The notes under the pieces: generated by a model
What the model was told of the DNA's origin: nothing
Database searches by the model: none
Seen by the model: the letters and a program-made list of their open reading frames with translations, nothing else
In this document: piece by piece, positions 55,201 to 63,623 of the stretch
How positions within the stretch are numbered: position 1 is the first letter of the stretch
Layout of the letters: every line of letters starts with the position of its first letter
Translations under genes and position numbers: made by a program
NCBI RefSeq assembly: GCF_000381365.1
Contig: NZ_KB905466.1
Coordinates: 2,654,821-2,718,820 of the forward strand
Direction: 5' to 3'
Source: Bacteroides salyersiae WAL 10018 = DSM 18765 = JCM 12988
GTDB lineage: Bacteria; Bacteroidota; Bacteroidia; Bacteroidales; Bacteroidaceae
DNA length: 64,000 nucleotides

Positions 55201-55380
55201 ACAAAGAAAGTCTATATTGACAAATGCCGGTTGTATGTTAGTGGTGAGAATCTCCTGACTTGGACTAATTATTCCGGCATCGATCCCGAATTCTCATCCG
55301 ATATTTTGGACACGGGTGTGGATGTATTCATTTTTCCTTTTACTCGCTCGTATGTAGTCGGATTGCAGGTGACGTTTTAA
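52228..55380 (+). CDS. SusC/RagA-like TonB-dependent transporter
   Basis: A 1050-residue outer-membrane importer with a signal peptide ending SAYAQNY. The carboxypeptidase-regulatory-like domain is at about 33-115 (LKGYVLDTANEPLIGANVIV). The plug has EETVVIGYGTLKKSDMTGAI and VKIRGIKTMGSNEPLYIIDG, and the barrel ends RSYVVGLQVTF. There is no STN domain, so it is not an anti-sigma transducer; the TPR-HTH protein upstream is the likelier regulator. It forms an operon with susD 24 bp downstream and the three GEVED proteins. Confidence 0.92.
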   Translation: MKQSYCWGGILLYAIMLFLLFIPSSAYAQNYQLKGYVLDTANEPLIGANVIVAGTTNGVISGLDGGFTLSVSPNDRIEVSYMGYIKQIIPLNGRKTIKVIMQDDSQLLEETVVIGYGTLKKSDMTGAISSVDVESLASRATTNPAEALQGKVAGVSILKSGGNAGASISVKIRGIKTMGSNEPLYIIDGFPGDITTVNTQDIEAMEILKDGAAAAIYGSVAANGVVIVTTKNGKKGDVKVDFNTFFQFTSAAKKFEMLNADEYLNVHNMMYENAEAKKIGYLTFTDSDGRLKNPTGFDTNWQDEMLRGGLSQNYNVNVRGGSDIAKYSVSYNHSDEKGILRGNKYVQDNARMKLNVQKYIFNFDASLSLKVTQSQQPQYSIKEMYAMAPLVPVYDEDQPSGYGLNEMKVDGVRLELPNNRNVMADDHFKHKKSNGYDLIGNIGLTVDFAPWLKFKTAYAYRGYYTNTKYHSEKFTADVQGQQLYPYNYDYNSYWFEQTFDNVLTFDKTFGKHSLNVMAGSSLTAARKDWSQINVEGKKTVYDVVNGKLDIKDEAAGFFDPTSPTIDAGNGGTFTGNGSFWNYNRASFFGRVNYSYGGKYMLQATVRADGSSKFGKNNRWGVFPSVALGWRISEEEFFSKDIMSNLKLRVSWGRLGNENALGYYYAPTMTNDNTQWMSYIQGGNPWPGMSNLYLVNDDLRWETTDTKNIGVDFGFFNNKLYGSLNYYYNTTEDLLIEKVMPPSAGIYNPTVNVGKMRNKGFELELNYADNINGFEYNVGFNLFTTKNEMLKADPNQILYGSGLKGAGHFVTQTLEGYPVAAFFLYQTDGIFQSAEEVANHTAEIEQPDGSVKTVLLQPNAKPGDIRFKNVNGDGVIDESDKEYCGSGIPKLEANLSFSGSYKGLDLSFLLGSAWGHKLYNANRLYYEAMDSGTNMFKSTLNAWTENNSNTAMPRAVLKDPNMNTRESDRFLEKGNFIRLRQLQLGYTLPKTWTKKVYIDKCRLYVSGENLLTWTNYSGIDPEFSSDILDTGVDVFIFPFTRSYVVGLQVTF

Positions 55381-55404
55381 TTAATTTCTAAAAATAGCTT
55401 AATC

Positions 55405-56925
55405 ATGAAAAAACATATTTATATAGCTTTTCTTTTCTGCATTGTCTCTTTGACGGGATGCGATAATTTCCTGACGGTGGAAAGCCCGGACTTTTCGACG
55501 GATAAGTTCTGGAGGGACTCTGTTGACGTGGAATCCGGACTGTCGGCTGCTTATGGGCAGTTGGATAACAGAGCCGGTAGTTATAATTTTGCTGAAATAA
55601 AATTTGTTGTAGAGACGTTTCGTGAAGATATAATGAATATTGGTGCTGATGTCAATAATTATCCTGAGTGGGGGCCGATGTATGATTTTACGTACAACAA
55701 CGAAAGTTCACGGATCAAGGAGTATTGGATGAATTGTTACAATGGCATTAACTATACCAACAATGTGTTGTTTGGAATAAGAAAAGTACAGTCCGGTAAT
55801 AATCCGATGAGTACCGCCAAATGCAATAGCGTACAAGGAGAGGCCTTGTTTCTGCGTGCTTATTATCATATGAAGTTATTATTGAACTGGGAAAAGATAG
55901 TCATTCGTAACGAGTATCTGACTACTGAGGTAGAAGTACATAAAGCCCTTTCCTCAAGGGAAGACGGTTGGGATTTTGTCTGTTCGGAATTGTCGGATGC
56001 AGCTAAGATCCTGCCACAAACCCGTCCGTCGCTTGAAGTCGGCCGCGTGACTAATGGCACTGCCTATGCCTATTTAGGATGGGCGTATTTGACGAGAGCT
56101 TATGAGGTTCCTGATAAAAAGGCGGAATATCTTGAAAAAGCGGCCGGGGCTCTCGATCAGGTAAAAGGATATAGTCTGGAGAAAGATTTTCTGAGTATGT
56201 TTAACGGAACAAATAAAAATTGCAAAGAATCTATTTTTGAGATTCAGTTTACCGGAAATACCTCAGATGGTGCTTTCCACCAACATGTATTGCATTATTG
56301 GGTCGCTGCTCCGGTGTTGAGAGGTTGGGATGAAATCCGTCCCAGCCAGATGATTTTGGATGAGTTCAGAAAAGAAGGCCGGGTAGCTACTACCGGTAAT
56401 CTGGATTCACGGGCTTATGCAACCATGTTTTTTAATGATCCTTATTTTAATGATGGTGAAGGGCGTATTTATGGATTTGAGTATTCGGACTTATTTGATG
56501 AAAATGATGAAATTAACCGTTGCTTCCGGAAATATATGCCGGATGACATGCAGAAATTAAAACAGTCTTATACTTCGACAAATGTACCGTTGATGCGTTA
56601 TGCCAATGTGTTGTTGATGCAGGCCGAAATTCATAATGAACAAGGACATCCGGAACTGGCTGCCCCCTTGGTAAATGATATTCGAAAAGTACATGGAGAT
56701 ATGCCGGAGATTTCAGGTGATTCTTATGATTTTATAAAGGCACAGATTGAACACGAACGTTTGATGGAATTTGCATTGGAGAACTATCGCTTTTATGATC
56801 TTCGACGTTGGGGTAAATTGGATGAGGCTTTGCATGCGGCCGGACGGGTGAATTTCCATTCGGAAAAACATGCCTTTCTGCCGATTCCGTTAATGGAGAT
56901 TCAGAGTAATAACAATATCGATTAG
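55405..56925 (+). CDS. SusD/RagB-like nutrient-binding lipoprotein
   Basis: A 506-residue lipoprotein (lipobox SLTGC, Cys19). SusD features are IKEYWMNCYNGINYTNNVLF, QGEALFLRAYYHMKLLLNWE, and the C-terminal IEHERLMEFALENYRFYDLR with LPIPLMEIQSNNN. It binds the substrate on the outside and feeds the SusC barrel. It ends 78 bp before the metalloprotease gene, a gap holding only a small GGTCT/AGACC hairpin. Confidence 0.92.
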   Translation: MKKHIYIAFLFCIVSLTGCDNFLTVESPDFSTDKFWRDSVDVESGLSAAYGQLDNRAGSYNFAEIKFVVETFREDIMNIGADVNNYPEWGPMYDFTYNNESSRIKEYWMNCYNGINYTNNVLFGIRKVQSGNNPMSTAKCNSVQGEALFLRAYYHMKLLLNWEKIVIRNEYLTTEVEVHKALSSREDGWDFVCSELSDAAKILPQTRPSLEVGRVTNGTAYAYLGWAYLTRAYEVPDKKAEYLEKAAGALDQVKGYSLEKDFLSMFNGTNKNCKESIFEIQFTGNTSDGAFHQHVLHYWVAAPVLRGWDEIRPSQMILDEFRKEGRVATTGNLDSRAYATMFFNDPYFNDGEGRIYGFEYSDLFDENDEINRCFRKYMPDDMQKLKQSYTSTNVPLMRYANVLLMQAEIHNEQGHPELAAPLVNDIRKVHGDMPEISGDSYDFIKAQIEHERLMEFALENYRFYDLRRWGKLDEALHAAGRVNFHSEKHAFLPIPLMEIQSNNNID

Positions 56926-57003
56926 AGTAACTTTTTATTAATTGTTGAATGGGATTCGGGGGGTCTGAGAAGACCTTCCTAACCCGCTTAATACCGTAAC
57001 AGA

Positions 57004-59619
57004 ATGAAGAAAAATGCACTTTTTTTATTGAATGTACTTCTTGGAATAGGGAGTATGGGTACCGTAGCAGGACAACAGGATGTGTGTGGTTTTGAACACC
57101 AACAAGCGGAGTATAGAAGAACACATCCCGATGCGAAGTTCGAGTCGGAGAATATTCCGAATTGGAAGCAAACGCGGGCAGCAGCCGATTATTATCAAGG
57201 ACAATATGTAATTCCTGTTGTGTTTCATGTATTTGGTGAACCCACCAATGATACCCGTCTGAAGGTTACTTATAGTTTGATAGAGAAAGCTCTTAAACAA
57301 ACGAGTGAAGATTTCCAGGGATTGACGGCAGATTATGATCAGACGGGAGCCAGTAGTCGCTTTGAAAATATCAAGAAACCGTTGAATATTGATTTCCGTT
57401 TGGCAAAAATCGATCCGGAAGGTAATCCTACGAAAGGTGTCATCTTCTATGACGAAGCTGAGAAAGGTTTTGGCAACGGTGGGGGATACGATGAAGCTAT
57501 TCAGAAATATGCATGGGACAATAGTAAATATATGAATGTATACATCATGAAAGATCTTTATGCCGATGGTGATCTCTATAATTCGGGGGTGTCTTGGCTT
57601 CCGGATAATGGAATGATGTTGGACAATTTGGCACGGGTGGTTTATAATGGAAGTTATATAGGGAGCAATACGAGCGAGAACTTTCGTCGTGTCTTGACTC
57701 ATGAGTTTGGCCATTTTATGGGGCTACATCATACATTTGAGGGAGGATGTAATTATCCGAATGACGGAATAGAAGATACTCCGCCGGTAGCAACCTCCAA
57801 ATGGCCTGCCGATAAGGTAAATTGTGAGGGCGATTATACCGATTGGGAGAATTTTATGAATTATACGGATGCTTACCGGCATTTCACAACAGGGCAGGTG
57901 GCGCGGATGGAGTATTATTTGAACGAATCTATGTCTCGTAGCCAGTTGTGGCAGGAAGATAATTTATTGGCCACAGGTGTGGAAGACGGACATCAACTCT
58001 CACCGTCGGTATTGGTAGTAAAAGGTCGGAATTTTACGGAGACAGATAATAACCAGGGAGAAGTAGGAGGTACTTTACAACTGGAAGCTGCCTATGGTTT
58101 AACTTTTGCCCGGATCGGCACTCTTGAGGAAGGTACGGATTATACGGTTACCAATTTACCGGAAGGCTTGAAGGTGGTAGTTACTCTTTCAAGTGATGTG
58201 ACTGCCATTGTTAAATTGGAAGGAAAAGCAACCAGTCATCGGTTGGCTGATAGTCAAAAAGAGGTGGGTATAACTTTGGATCCATCAGTTTTGAAACTTG
58301 AAGGAGGAGCGGTTACCGCTCAGAAGATTAGTTTTGGGGTTCTGTTTAACGATCCTTACACTTCTTATTGCCTGTTTAATCCACGTTTTGCTCCTTATGC
58401 ACATATCTCTAAAATAAAATTTGCCCAAATAGAAAGGAATACGGAGTTTGACGGACAGCAGTATAAAGATTTTAGGACAGATTATGTGGCTGGTGTGGAA
58501 AAAGGAAAAACTTATCAGTTGGAAGTGACAGTACAGAACTGGAAGTCGGGAGAAGGTGACCCATATACTGTTCGTGCATGGTTTGATTGGAATGGTGACT
58601 ATGTATTTCAACAAGATGAAATGATAGCTCCCCAAAAAATAGCCAGAATAGGTAAAGCAGGAACCGAACATGTGTTGATCTTTGATATAGCGGTTCCTGA
58701 TGATATGGTTGAGAATAAAGAAGTTGGATTCCGTGTTATGTTGCACTATACATTGGGAAATGATGGAGCAGATCCTTGTGGAGAGATAGATAGTGGTGAT
58801 GTGGAAGATTACGGAATGATTATAGGCGAGGACAAAGCTCATGTATTGCCTCCGGATGGACCGGATGAACCGACGGAAGAGGTCTGCACTCCTGAATTCT
58901 CTTATCAGGCTTATGCACATATCCAGAAAGTTGAATTTGCCGGGATGTCTAACGAGACTTTCGGAGAACCCGGGAATACGGATATTATAGAGGATTTTAG
59001 AGAAAATGAAAAGCTGAACGTACATCTTGAGAAAGGGAAGGAATATGTGATGAAAGTAACTTATGCCAATTTAAATTCTCACCCGAAGGACAGTTATGTA
59101 TTGCGTGCTTATATCGACTGGAATAATAACAGGATATTGGAAAAGTCGGAATCACAAAAGATAGCTATTCCCGCTATTGGAGCAGCAGGCAGTCCTACTA
59201 CCGTTGAGTTTAAATGGAAAGCCCCTGAAGATGTCGTTGTAAAGCAAAAATTACACATGCGTGTTTTTATCCATTATGGCGATGCAAACAGCATGGCTGG
59301 TGAGTTACCTTGTGGAACCGTTGAGAACGGTCAACTGGAAGAGTATTATGTAATTGTTTCTCCAGACCCGACCGGAATTACGGATAAGCACATGGATGAA
59401 TGGAATGTATATCCAAACCCGACAGATGGTATTTTACATATAAGTGGCACAGATACGAATGTTTGCAGATATCGACTTTATAGTGTGGATGGTCGTTTGG
59501 TTCAGGAAGGGAGCGTATCGGATTCAGTAATCGATATTAGCGGACAGGTCAAAGGTATGTATATTCTGAAAATAGAGACTAAAGAATCTGTTTTACAGAG
59601 AACTGTAATTTTAAGATAA
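57004..59619 (+). CDS. M43-type metalloprotease with two GEVED domains and T9SS-like tail
   Basis: An 871-residue secreted protein with a signal peptide to about 23. A short pro-region contains a lone Cys (DVCGFEHQ, about 27) that might act as a switch. The catalytic domain carries HEFGHFMGLHH at 233-243 and a Met-turn NFMNYTD, as in pappalysin-type M43 metzincins. Two beta-sandwich domains at about 452-605 and 628-780 contain FDWNGDYVFQ with SGDVEDYGM, and IDWNNNRILE with NGQLEEYYV, typical of GEVED domains. The tail from about 800 (WNVYPNPTDG to GMYILKIET) is of T9SS type A. The plan recalls mirolysin-like proteases of Tannerella. It probably cleaves a surface-exposed or host protein. Confidence 0.85.
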   Translation: MKKNALFLLNVLLGIGSMGTVAGQQDVCGFEHQQAEYRRTHPDAKFESENIPNWKQTRAAADYYQGQYVIPVVFHVFGEPTNDTRLKVTYSLIEKALKQTSEDFQGLTADYDQTGASSRFENIKKPLNIDFRLAKIDPEGNPTKGVIFYDEAEKGFGNGGGYDEAIQKYAWDNSKYMNVYIMKDLYADGDLYNSGVSWLPDNGMMLDNLARVVYNGSYIGSNTSENFRRVLTHEFGHFMGLHHTFEGGCNYPNDGIEDTPPVATSKWPADKVNCEGDYTDWENFMNYTDAYRHFTTGQVARMEYYLNESMSRSQLWQEDNLLATGVEDGHQLSPSVLVVKGRNFTETDNNQGEVGGTLQLEAAYGLTFARIGTLEEGTDYTVTNLPEGLKVVVTLSSDVTAIVKLEGKATSHRLADSQKEVGITLDPSVLKLEGGAVTAQKISFGVLFNDPYTSYCLFNPRFAPYAHISKIKFAQIERNTEFDGQQYKDFRTDYVAGVEKGKTYQLEVTVQNWKSGEGDPYTVRAWFDWNGDYVFQQDEMIAPQKIARIGKAGTEHVLIFDIAVPDDMVENKEVGFRVMLHYTLGNDGADPCGEIDSGDVEDYGMIIGEDKAHVLPPDGPDEPTEEVCTPEFSYQAYAHIQKVEFAGMSNETFGEPGNTDIIEDFRENEKLNVHLEKGKEYVMKVTYANLNSHPKDSYVLRAYIDWNNNRILEKSESQKIAIPAIGAAGSPTTVEFKWKAPEDVVVKQKLHMRVFIHYGDANSMAGELPCGTVENGQLEEYYVIVSPDPTGITDKHMDEWNVYPNPTDGILHISGTDTNVCRYRLYSVDGRLVQEGSVSDSVIDISGQVKGMYILKIETKESVLQRTVILR

Positions 59620-59628
59620 ATAAAACCG

Positions 59629-59665
59629 GCCGGTAGGCAGGTGTTGTCTACCGGCTTATTCTATT
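59629..59665 (+). terminator. Hairpin between metalloprotease and GEVED genes
   Basis: GCCGGTAG at 59629-59636 pairs with CTACCGGC at 59648-59655, followed by TTATTCTATT. It may be an attenuating terminator that sets gene ratios within the operon, or an mRNA stabiliser. Confidence 0.6.
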
Positions 59666-59697
59666 AAATTATTAATTTATTAAAACAAAATTGGATT

Positions 59698-60531
59698 ATG
59701 AAAAAAAGTTTACTTTGTTGCTTTTTGCTGTTTAGTATGATAGCAGGGCAGATGATGGCTCAATCTCAGTTGTGCAGACCGGAATTAACTTGGGGTGCTT
59801 ATGCCTGCATCTCGAAAGTTGAGATTAATGGAATGGTAAGTGAATCGTCTACTGCTCCGGAAGGGTGGAATGGAGAAATAGGTTCTAATACGTATGATGA
59901 AACGGTTATGTATGCTGATTATACGCTGGATAAAGACAGAGTTGTAAAATTAGAACCCGGAAAAGAGTATGAATTGAAAATTACTGTGTGTAACTTTTCA
60001 TCCGGTGCGGGAGATGAATATTATGTAACTGCATTTTTTGACTGGAATGGAGATAGCCAGTTGACAGCAAGTGAAACCGCTTTTCAGAAATCAATAATGG
60101 TAGGAAAGCCCGGACAGACTTCTTTTAAGGTGGTTACAGGTAAGATTACGGTTCCTGCAGATGCTGCAAAAACAGTTACTATGCGTGCATATCTGCACTA
60201 TAAGACTCCGGATGTACCTTATACAGATCCTTGTTGTACTCAAGATGGTGGAGTATTACAGGATTATACTGTAGATCTTAGCGGTGCCTCTTCTATCCAA
60301 AACATTCAATCTGATTCGTTTGTGGTTTATCCTAATCCCACTGAGGGGGAGCTTTCCGTTAATTTGGAGGATGCCAGTGAATATATGCTTTATAGTATTG
60401 ATGGCAGACTTGTTCAGAAAGGTATTGTAGATAGAAATGTGATTGATGTAACTGGAAACGCTTCGGGGATGTATATTTTGAAGGTAAAATCCGGTGCTGA
60501 GATTAAGTGCGCTAATATAATTATCAAATAA
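59698..60531 (+). CDS. Small GEVED-domain secreted protein with T9SS-like tail
   Basis: A 277-residue protein with a signal peptide ending MMAQSQ. One GEVED-type beta sandwich fills about 22-200 (YACISKVEINGMVS, FFDWNGDSQLTASE, GGVLQDYTVDL), and a sorting-type tail runs from about 208 (FVVYPNPTEGE) to the end (GMYILKVKSG). It has no enzyme domain. Its domain is the same as those fused to the protease before it and the glycosidase after it, so it may be a binding partner or competitor for the same target. Substrate or carbohydrate binding has not been shown. Confidence 0.7.
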   Translation: MKKSLLCCFLLFSMIAGQMMAQSQLCRPELTWGAYACISKVEINGMVSESSTAPEGWNGEIGSNTYDETVMYADYTLDKDRVVKLEPGKEYELKITVCNFSSGAGDEYYVTAFFDWNGDSQLTASETAFQKSIMVGKPGQTSFKVVTGKITVPADAAKTVTMRAYLHYKTPDVPYTDPCCTQDGGVLQDYTVDLSGASSIQNIQSDSFVVYPNPTEGELSVNLEDASEYMLYSIDGRLVQKGIVDRNVIDVTGNASGMYILKVKSGAEIKCANIIIK

Positions 60532-60551
60532 CATTTTAGAAACTGTATAAT

Positions 60552-60620
60552 AGAACCGGCTTGATAAAAATATTTATCGAGAGTACGAAACCGGTAATGA
60601 ATATCGAGCCGGTTCTTATT
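60552..60620 (+). terminator. Long hairpin between GEVED and glycosidase genes
   Basis: AGAACCGGCTTGAT at 60552-60565 pairs with 60603-60616 with one G-U pair. Inside is a second hairpin (GATAAA/TTTATC at 60563-60578). A short T-rich run (TATTTCT) follows. It probably limits read-through or protects the upstream message. Confidence 0.6.
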
Positions 60621-60634
60621 TCTATATTATAATA

Positions 60635-63316
60635 ATGCTGATATTTATGGGAATTTTTAGATTCAGAATAGTACGATTGCTGTTTTATATAGTTTGTTTT
60701 TCTATATCAATATCAGCTATGGGGCACAATGATATTTATAGTGTAGACTCTTACAGAAATATTCTGGACATCCGTTATACTCCTTATAGTAATGATTATT
60801 TTACGGGCGGCTTTTCTGATTCCGGTGCCTGGGTCTGTTTTACCTTGCCGTCTGAGGATAACTGGGTGAATGGATTTTGCGGTCCTTTTGAATTGGATCA
60901 TCGTTTATGGATTTCGGACGCTTTGTTGCAAGTCGGATTTACCCCTAATGTAAAAACAGAAATGTTTAAACCTGTGGAGGTGTCTTATGCGCCGGGGGAA
61001 CTTTATATATCTTCTTCTTCCGACATGGGGAACATACAGCAACGTTTATTTTTCGTTGATCGCTATACGGCACTATGGAGCTGCGAAGCGGCAATGCGGA
61101 ATCTCTATGTTCTCAATGGCTCGTTGAGTGGTATAAAACAGGTTCAACTGACGGATCATGTCCTTTCTATGACCCTCTTCACCGGAGAATTGTGTACTGT
61201 CACATTCTCATCAGATTTTAAGCTATCTTATGAAAATTCAAAGTTTCAGGCTGTACTTCCCAAGGGGATGAAAGGCTATGCGGCAATTTCTTATTTCTAT
61301 GAATCACAGCGACCGGAAGGATATACAGCTTTTTTACAGAATATGATAGAACGCCCTGATGCGTGTATTGCTAATCATAAAGATCGGTGGTTTCGGTATT
61401 TGAAATCCGTGCTACGTCCGGAAATGCCCATTGAATACCATCGGATTGCTGTAAAGGCAATGGTCACTTTGTTGTCCAATTGGCGGGCATCGAGAGGAGA
61501 CCTGCTTCACGATGGAGTGATACCTTCTCATGCAATGAGTTATTTTATCGGTTTTTGGGGGTGGGATTCTTGGAAGCATGCAGTGGCACTGAGCTGGTTC
61601 GAACCGGAATTAGCAAAGAATCAGGTTCGTGCCATGTTTGATTATCAAACGCCGGAAGGGATGATTATTGATTGTATTTATATAGATAAGAATGAGAACA
61701 ATGAGCGTAATAGTAAGCCTCCTTTAGCAGCCTGGGCAGTGAGTGAGATCTATAAATCGACGCAAGATGCCGATTTTGTGAAAGAGATATATCCTAAACT
61801 ATTGCATTATCACCAATGGTGGTATAAATATAGAGATCACGATCGGAATGGGTATTGTGAATTCGGGGCGGTAGATGGTACACTCGAGGCAGCGGCTTGG
61901 GAAAGCGGAATGGACAATGCCATCCGATTTGATCGTTCTTCTATGGTAAGTAATGGTGCGGGAGCTTGGAGTTTAAACCAAGAGTCTGTTGACTTGAATG
62001 CTTATCTGGCTTATGAATACCGCTTATTGAAAGAACTGGCCATAATTGCCGGATATGAATTTGTGGAACCGGACCGGACGGCATCTGTTGCAGATTACTT
62101 CTTTGATGCTGAGAAAGGATTCTTCTATGACAGAAAATTGAAAGGTGGAGACTTTGTAAAGGTGGAGGGCTGTGAGGCATATATCCCGTTTTGGACACAA
62201 ATAGCTACCCCGGAACAAGCTAAAGCGGTATTACCTTATTTCACTGATCCGTTGAAGTTCTCTACTTATATTCCTTTTCCTACAGTGACGGCGGATCATC
62301 CGCAGTTTTCTCCGAATGGTTATTGGCGGGGTCCTATTTGGTTAGATCAAGTCTATTTCGGTATACGAGGACTGAGAAACTATGGTTATGCACAATTGGC
62401 TGATGATTACACCAAGCGGGTTTTTGACCGATTGAATGGTTTACGTGGAGATGCTCCCATTCATGAAAACTATGAGACAAATACCGGAAAGAGATTAAAA
62501 TCACCACATTTCAGTTGGTCGGCAGCTCATTTGCTGATGTTGTATCGTGAGGCTGGTGTGTTGGATGCTAAGTCAACCGATTTGTGTCTGTTCCAATCGG
62601 ATTATCGGAATTATGCATACATTCAGGAAGTAGAGTTCGAAAATATACATCACAAAATGTCTTATTCAGAGACGGGGTGGACAGATTATTCATCGGAATA
62701 TACGGCTGAAGTGGAAAACGGCAAGACTTACCAACTGAAGGCTACGGTTGCGAATTGGGATTCGGGTGATTCGGATACTTATAAATTGAGACTTTGGATT
62801 GATTGGAATAGGAATTACGAACTGGAAGAAACAGAGCTGATCGATACTAAATTGATTAGTCCGATAGGGGAACGAGGTAAAGAGCATATCTGTCGGTTTT
62901 CAGTCACTATTCCTGAAAGTTTGGTGAAAGGGGAAAAGCTGAAGTTCAGGTTGTTCCTCCATTTTGTGACCGATGAAGCGGATGGAACAGATCCTTGTGG
63001 CTGGGTGGATAGTGGGATAGCTTGTGATTACGGATTGGTGGCAACGCAGAGTAGCGGCTTTATAAGTAATGAAGAAGGAGTTGCAACGGCAAAGGTTTAT
63101 CCGAATCCGGTGGCTGATAATTTATATATTGAAAGTGCTACTTCTATTAGTCGGTGTTTTATTTATGATATGGAGGGTTGTGAACGGTTCGGGCATTCGG
63201 GTAATATCTCTAAGATTGATGTGACGCCTTTACCTCCGGGTAATTATATTCTCCGGATCGTGTATGACGAGAAAGCGAAAAGACGGGATGATTTTTTTAA
63301 GGTAGTTGTTCAATAA
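60635..63316 (+). CDS. MGH1/GH63-like glycoside hydrolase with GEVED domain and T9SS-like tail
   Basis: An 893-residue exported protein. The N-terminal signal lies around residues 8-30. An (alpha/alpha)6-barrel glycosidase occupies about 260-640, with GFWGWDSWKHAVALSWF near 306, WESGMDN near 422 (probable general acid Asp) and NGYWRGPIWLDQVYFGI near 561. HENYETNTG carries a probable base Glu. These fit MGH1/GH63 and related alpha-glucosidase/mannosidase families. A GEVED domain (about 655-805, LWIDWNRNYELEE, GIACDYGLVA) and a sorting-type tail (KVYPNPVADN) follow. An upstream in-frame start cannot be excluded. It closes the Sus-like operon. Confidence 0.8.
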   Translation: MLIFMGIFRFRIVRLLFYIVCFSISISAMGHNDIYSVDSYRNILDIRYTPYSNDYFTGGFSDSGAWVCFTLPSEDNWVNGFCGPFELDHRLWISDALLQVGFTPNVKTEMFKPVEVSYAPGELYISSSSDMGNIQQRLFFVDRYTALWSCEAAMRNLYVLNGSLSGIKQVQLTDHVLSMTLFTGELCTVTFSSDFKLSYENSKFQAVLPKGMKGYAAISYFYESQRPEGYTAFLQNMIERPDACIANHKDRWFRYLKSVLRPEMPIEYHRIAVKAMVTLLSNWRASRGDLLHDGVIPSHAMSYFIGFWGWDSWKHAVALSWFEPELAKNQVRAMFDYQTPEGMIIDCIYIDKNENNERNSKPPLAAWAVSEIYKSTQDADFVKEIYPKLLHYHQWWYKYRDHDRNGYCEFGAVDGTLEAAAWESGMDNAIRFDRSSMVSNGAGAWSLNQESVDLNAYLAYEYRLLKELAIIAGYEFVEPDRTASVADYFFDAEKGFFYDRKLKGGDFVKVEGCEAYIPFWTQIATPEQAKAVLPYFTDPLKFSTYIPFPTVTADHPQFSPNGYWRGPIWLDQVYFGIRGLRNYGYAQLADDYTKRVFDRLNGLRGDAPIHENYETNTGKRLKSPHFSWSAAHLLMLYREAGVLDAKSTDLCLFQSDYRNYAYIQEVEFENIHHKMSYSETGWTDYSSEYTAEVENGKTYQLKATVANWDSGDSDTYKLRLWIDWNRNYELEETELIDTKLISPIGERGKEHICRFSVTIPESLVKGEKLKFRLFLHFVTDEADGTDPCGWVDSGIACDYGLVATQSSGFISNEEGVATAKVYPNPVADNLYIESATSISRCFIYDMEGCERFGHSGNISKIDVTPLPPGNYILRIVYDEKAKRRDDFFKVVVQ

Positions 63317-63332
63317 ACTTAGCTTGATACAT

Positions 63333-63623
63333 ATGTTTATATTCCTTATTATCGGACTTATGCTGTGCGGAGTACTGACCGGATATCTTTTCCGCAAAAG
63401 AAAACTTAACTTTATATATCGTGTAATTACTTTTTTGATCTGGATACTGCTGTTTCTTTTGGGTATAGAAGTAGGAGATAATAAAATGATCATTGAAGGT
63501 TTGCATTCGTTAGGGTTGGAAGCATTGGTTATTACTCTGGCTGCTGTCGGGGGTAGTGTATTGTGTGCTTGGTGGTTATGGATTTTTATTTCGACCGGAA
63601 AGCTGAAAGGAGGTGAAGAATGA
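63333..63623 (+). CDS. LysO-type lysine exporter, N-terminal subunit
   Basis: A 96-residue membrane protein with three hydrophobic segments, beginning MFIFLIIGLMLCGVLTGYLF. It matches the N-terminal third of LysO (YbjE), which in E. coli is one chain of about 300 residues exporting L-lysine. I prefer the ATG at 63333 over a TTG at 63306 that would lie inside the glycosidase gene. Its stop overlaps the start of the next gene by 4 bp (ATGA), with a strong AGGAGG ahead, so both halves are made together. Confidence 0.75.
   Translation: MFIFLIIGLMLCGVLTGYLFRKRKLNFIYRVITFLIWILLFLLGIEVGDNKMIIEGLHSLGLEALVITLAAVGGSVLCAWWLWIFISTGKLKGGEE

Noticed and set aside
63306..63332. TTG start for the LysO N-terminal gene
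   Set aside because: It lies inside the end of the glycosidase gene. The ATG at 63333 starts directly at the first membrane segment.
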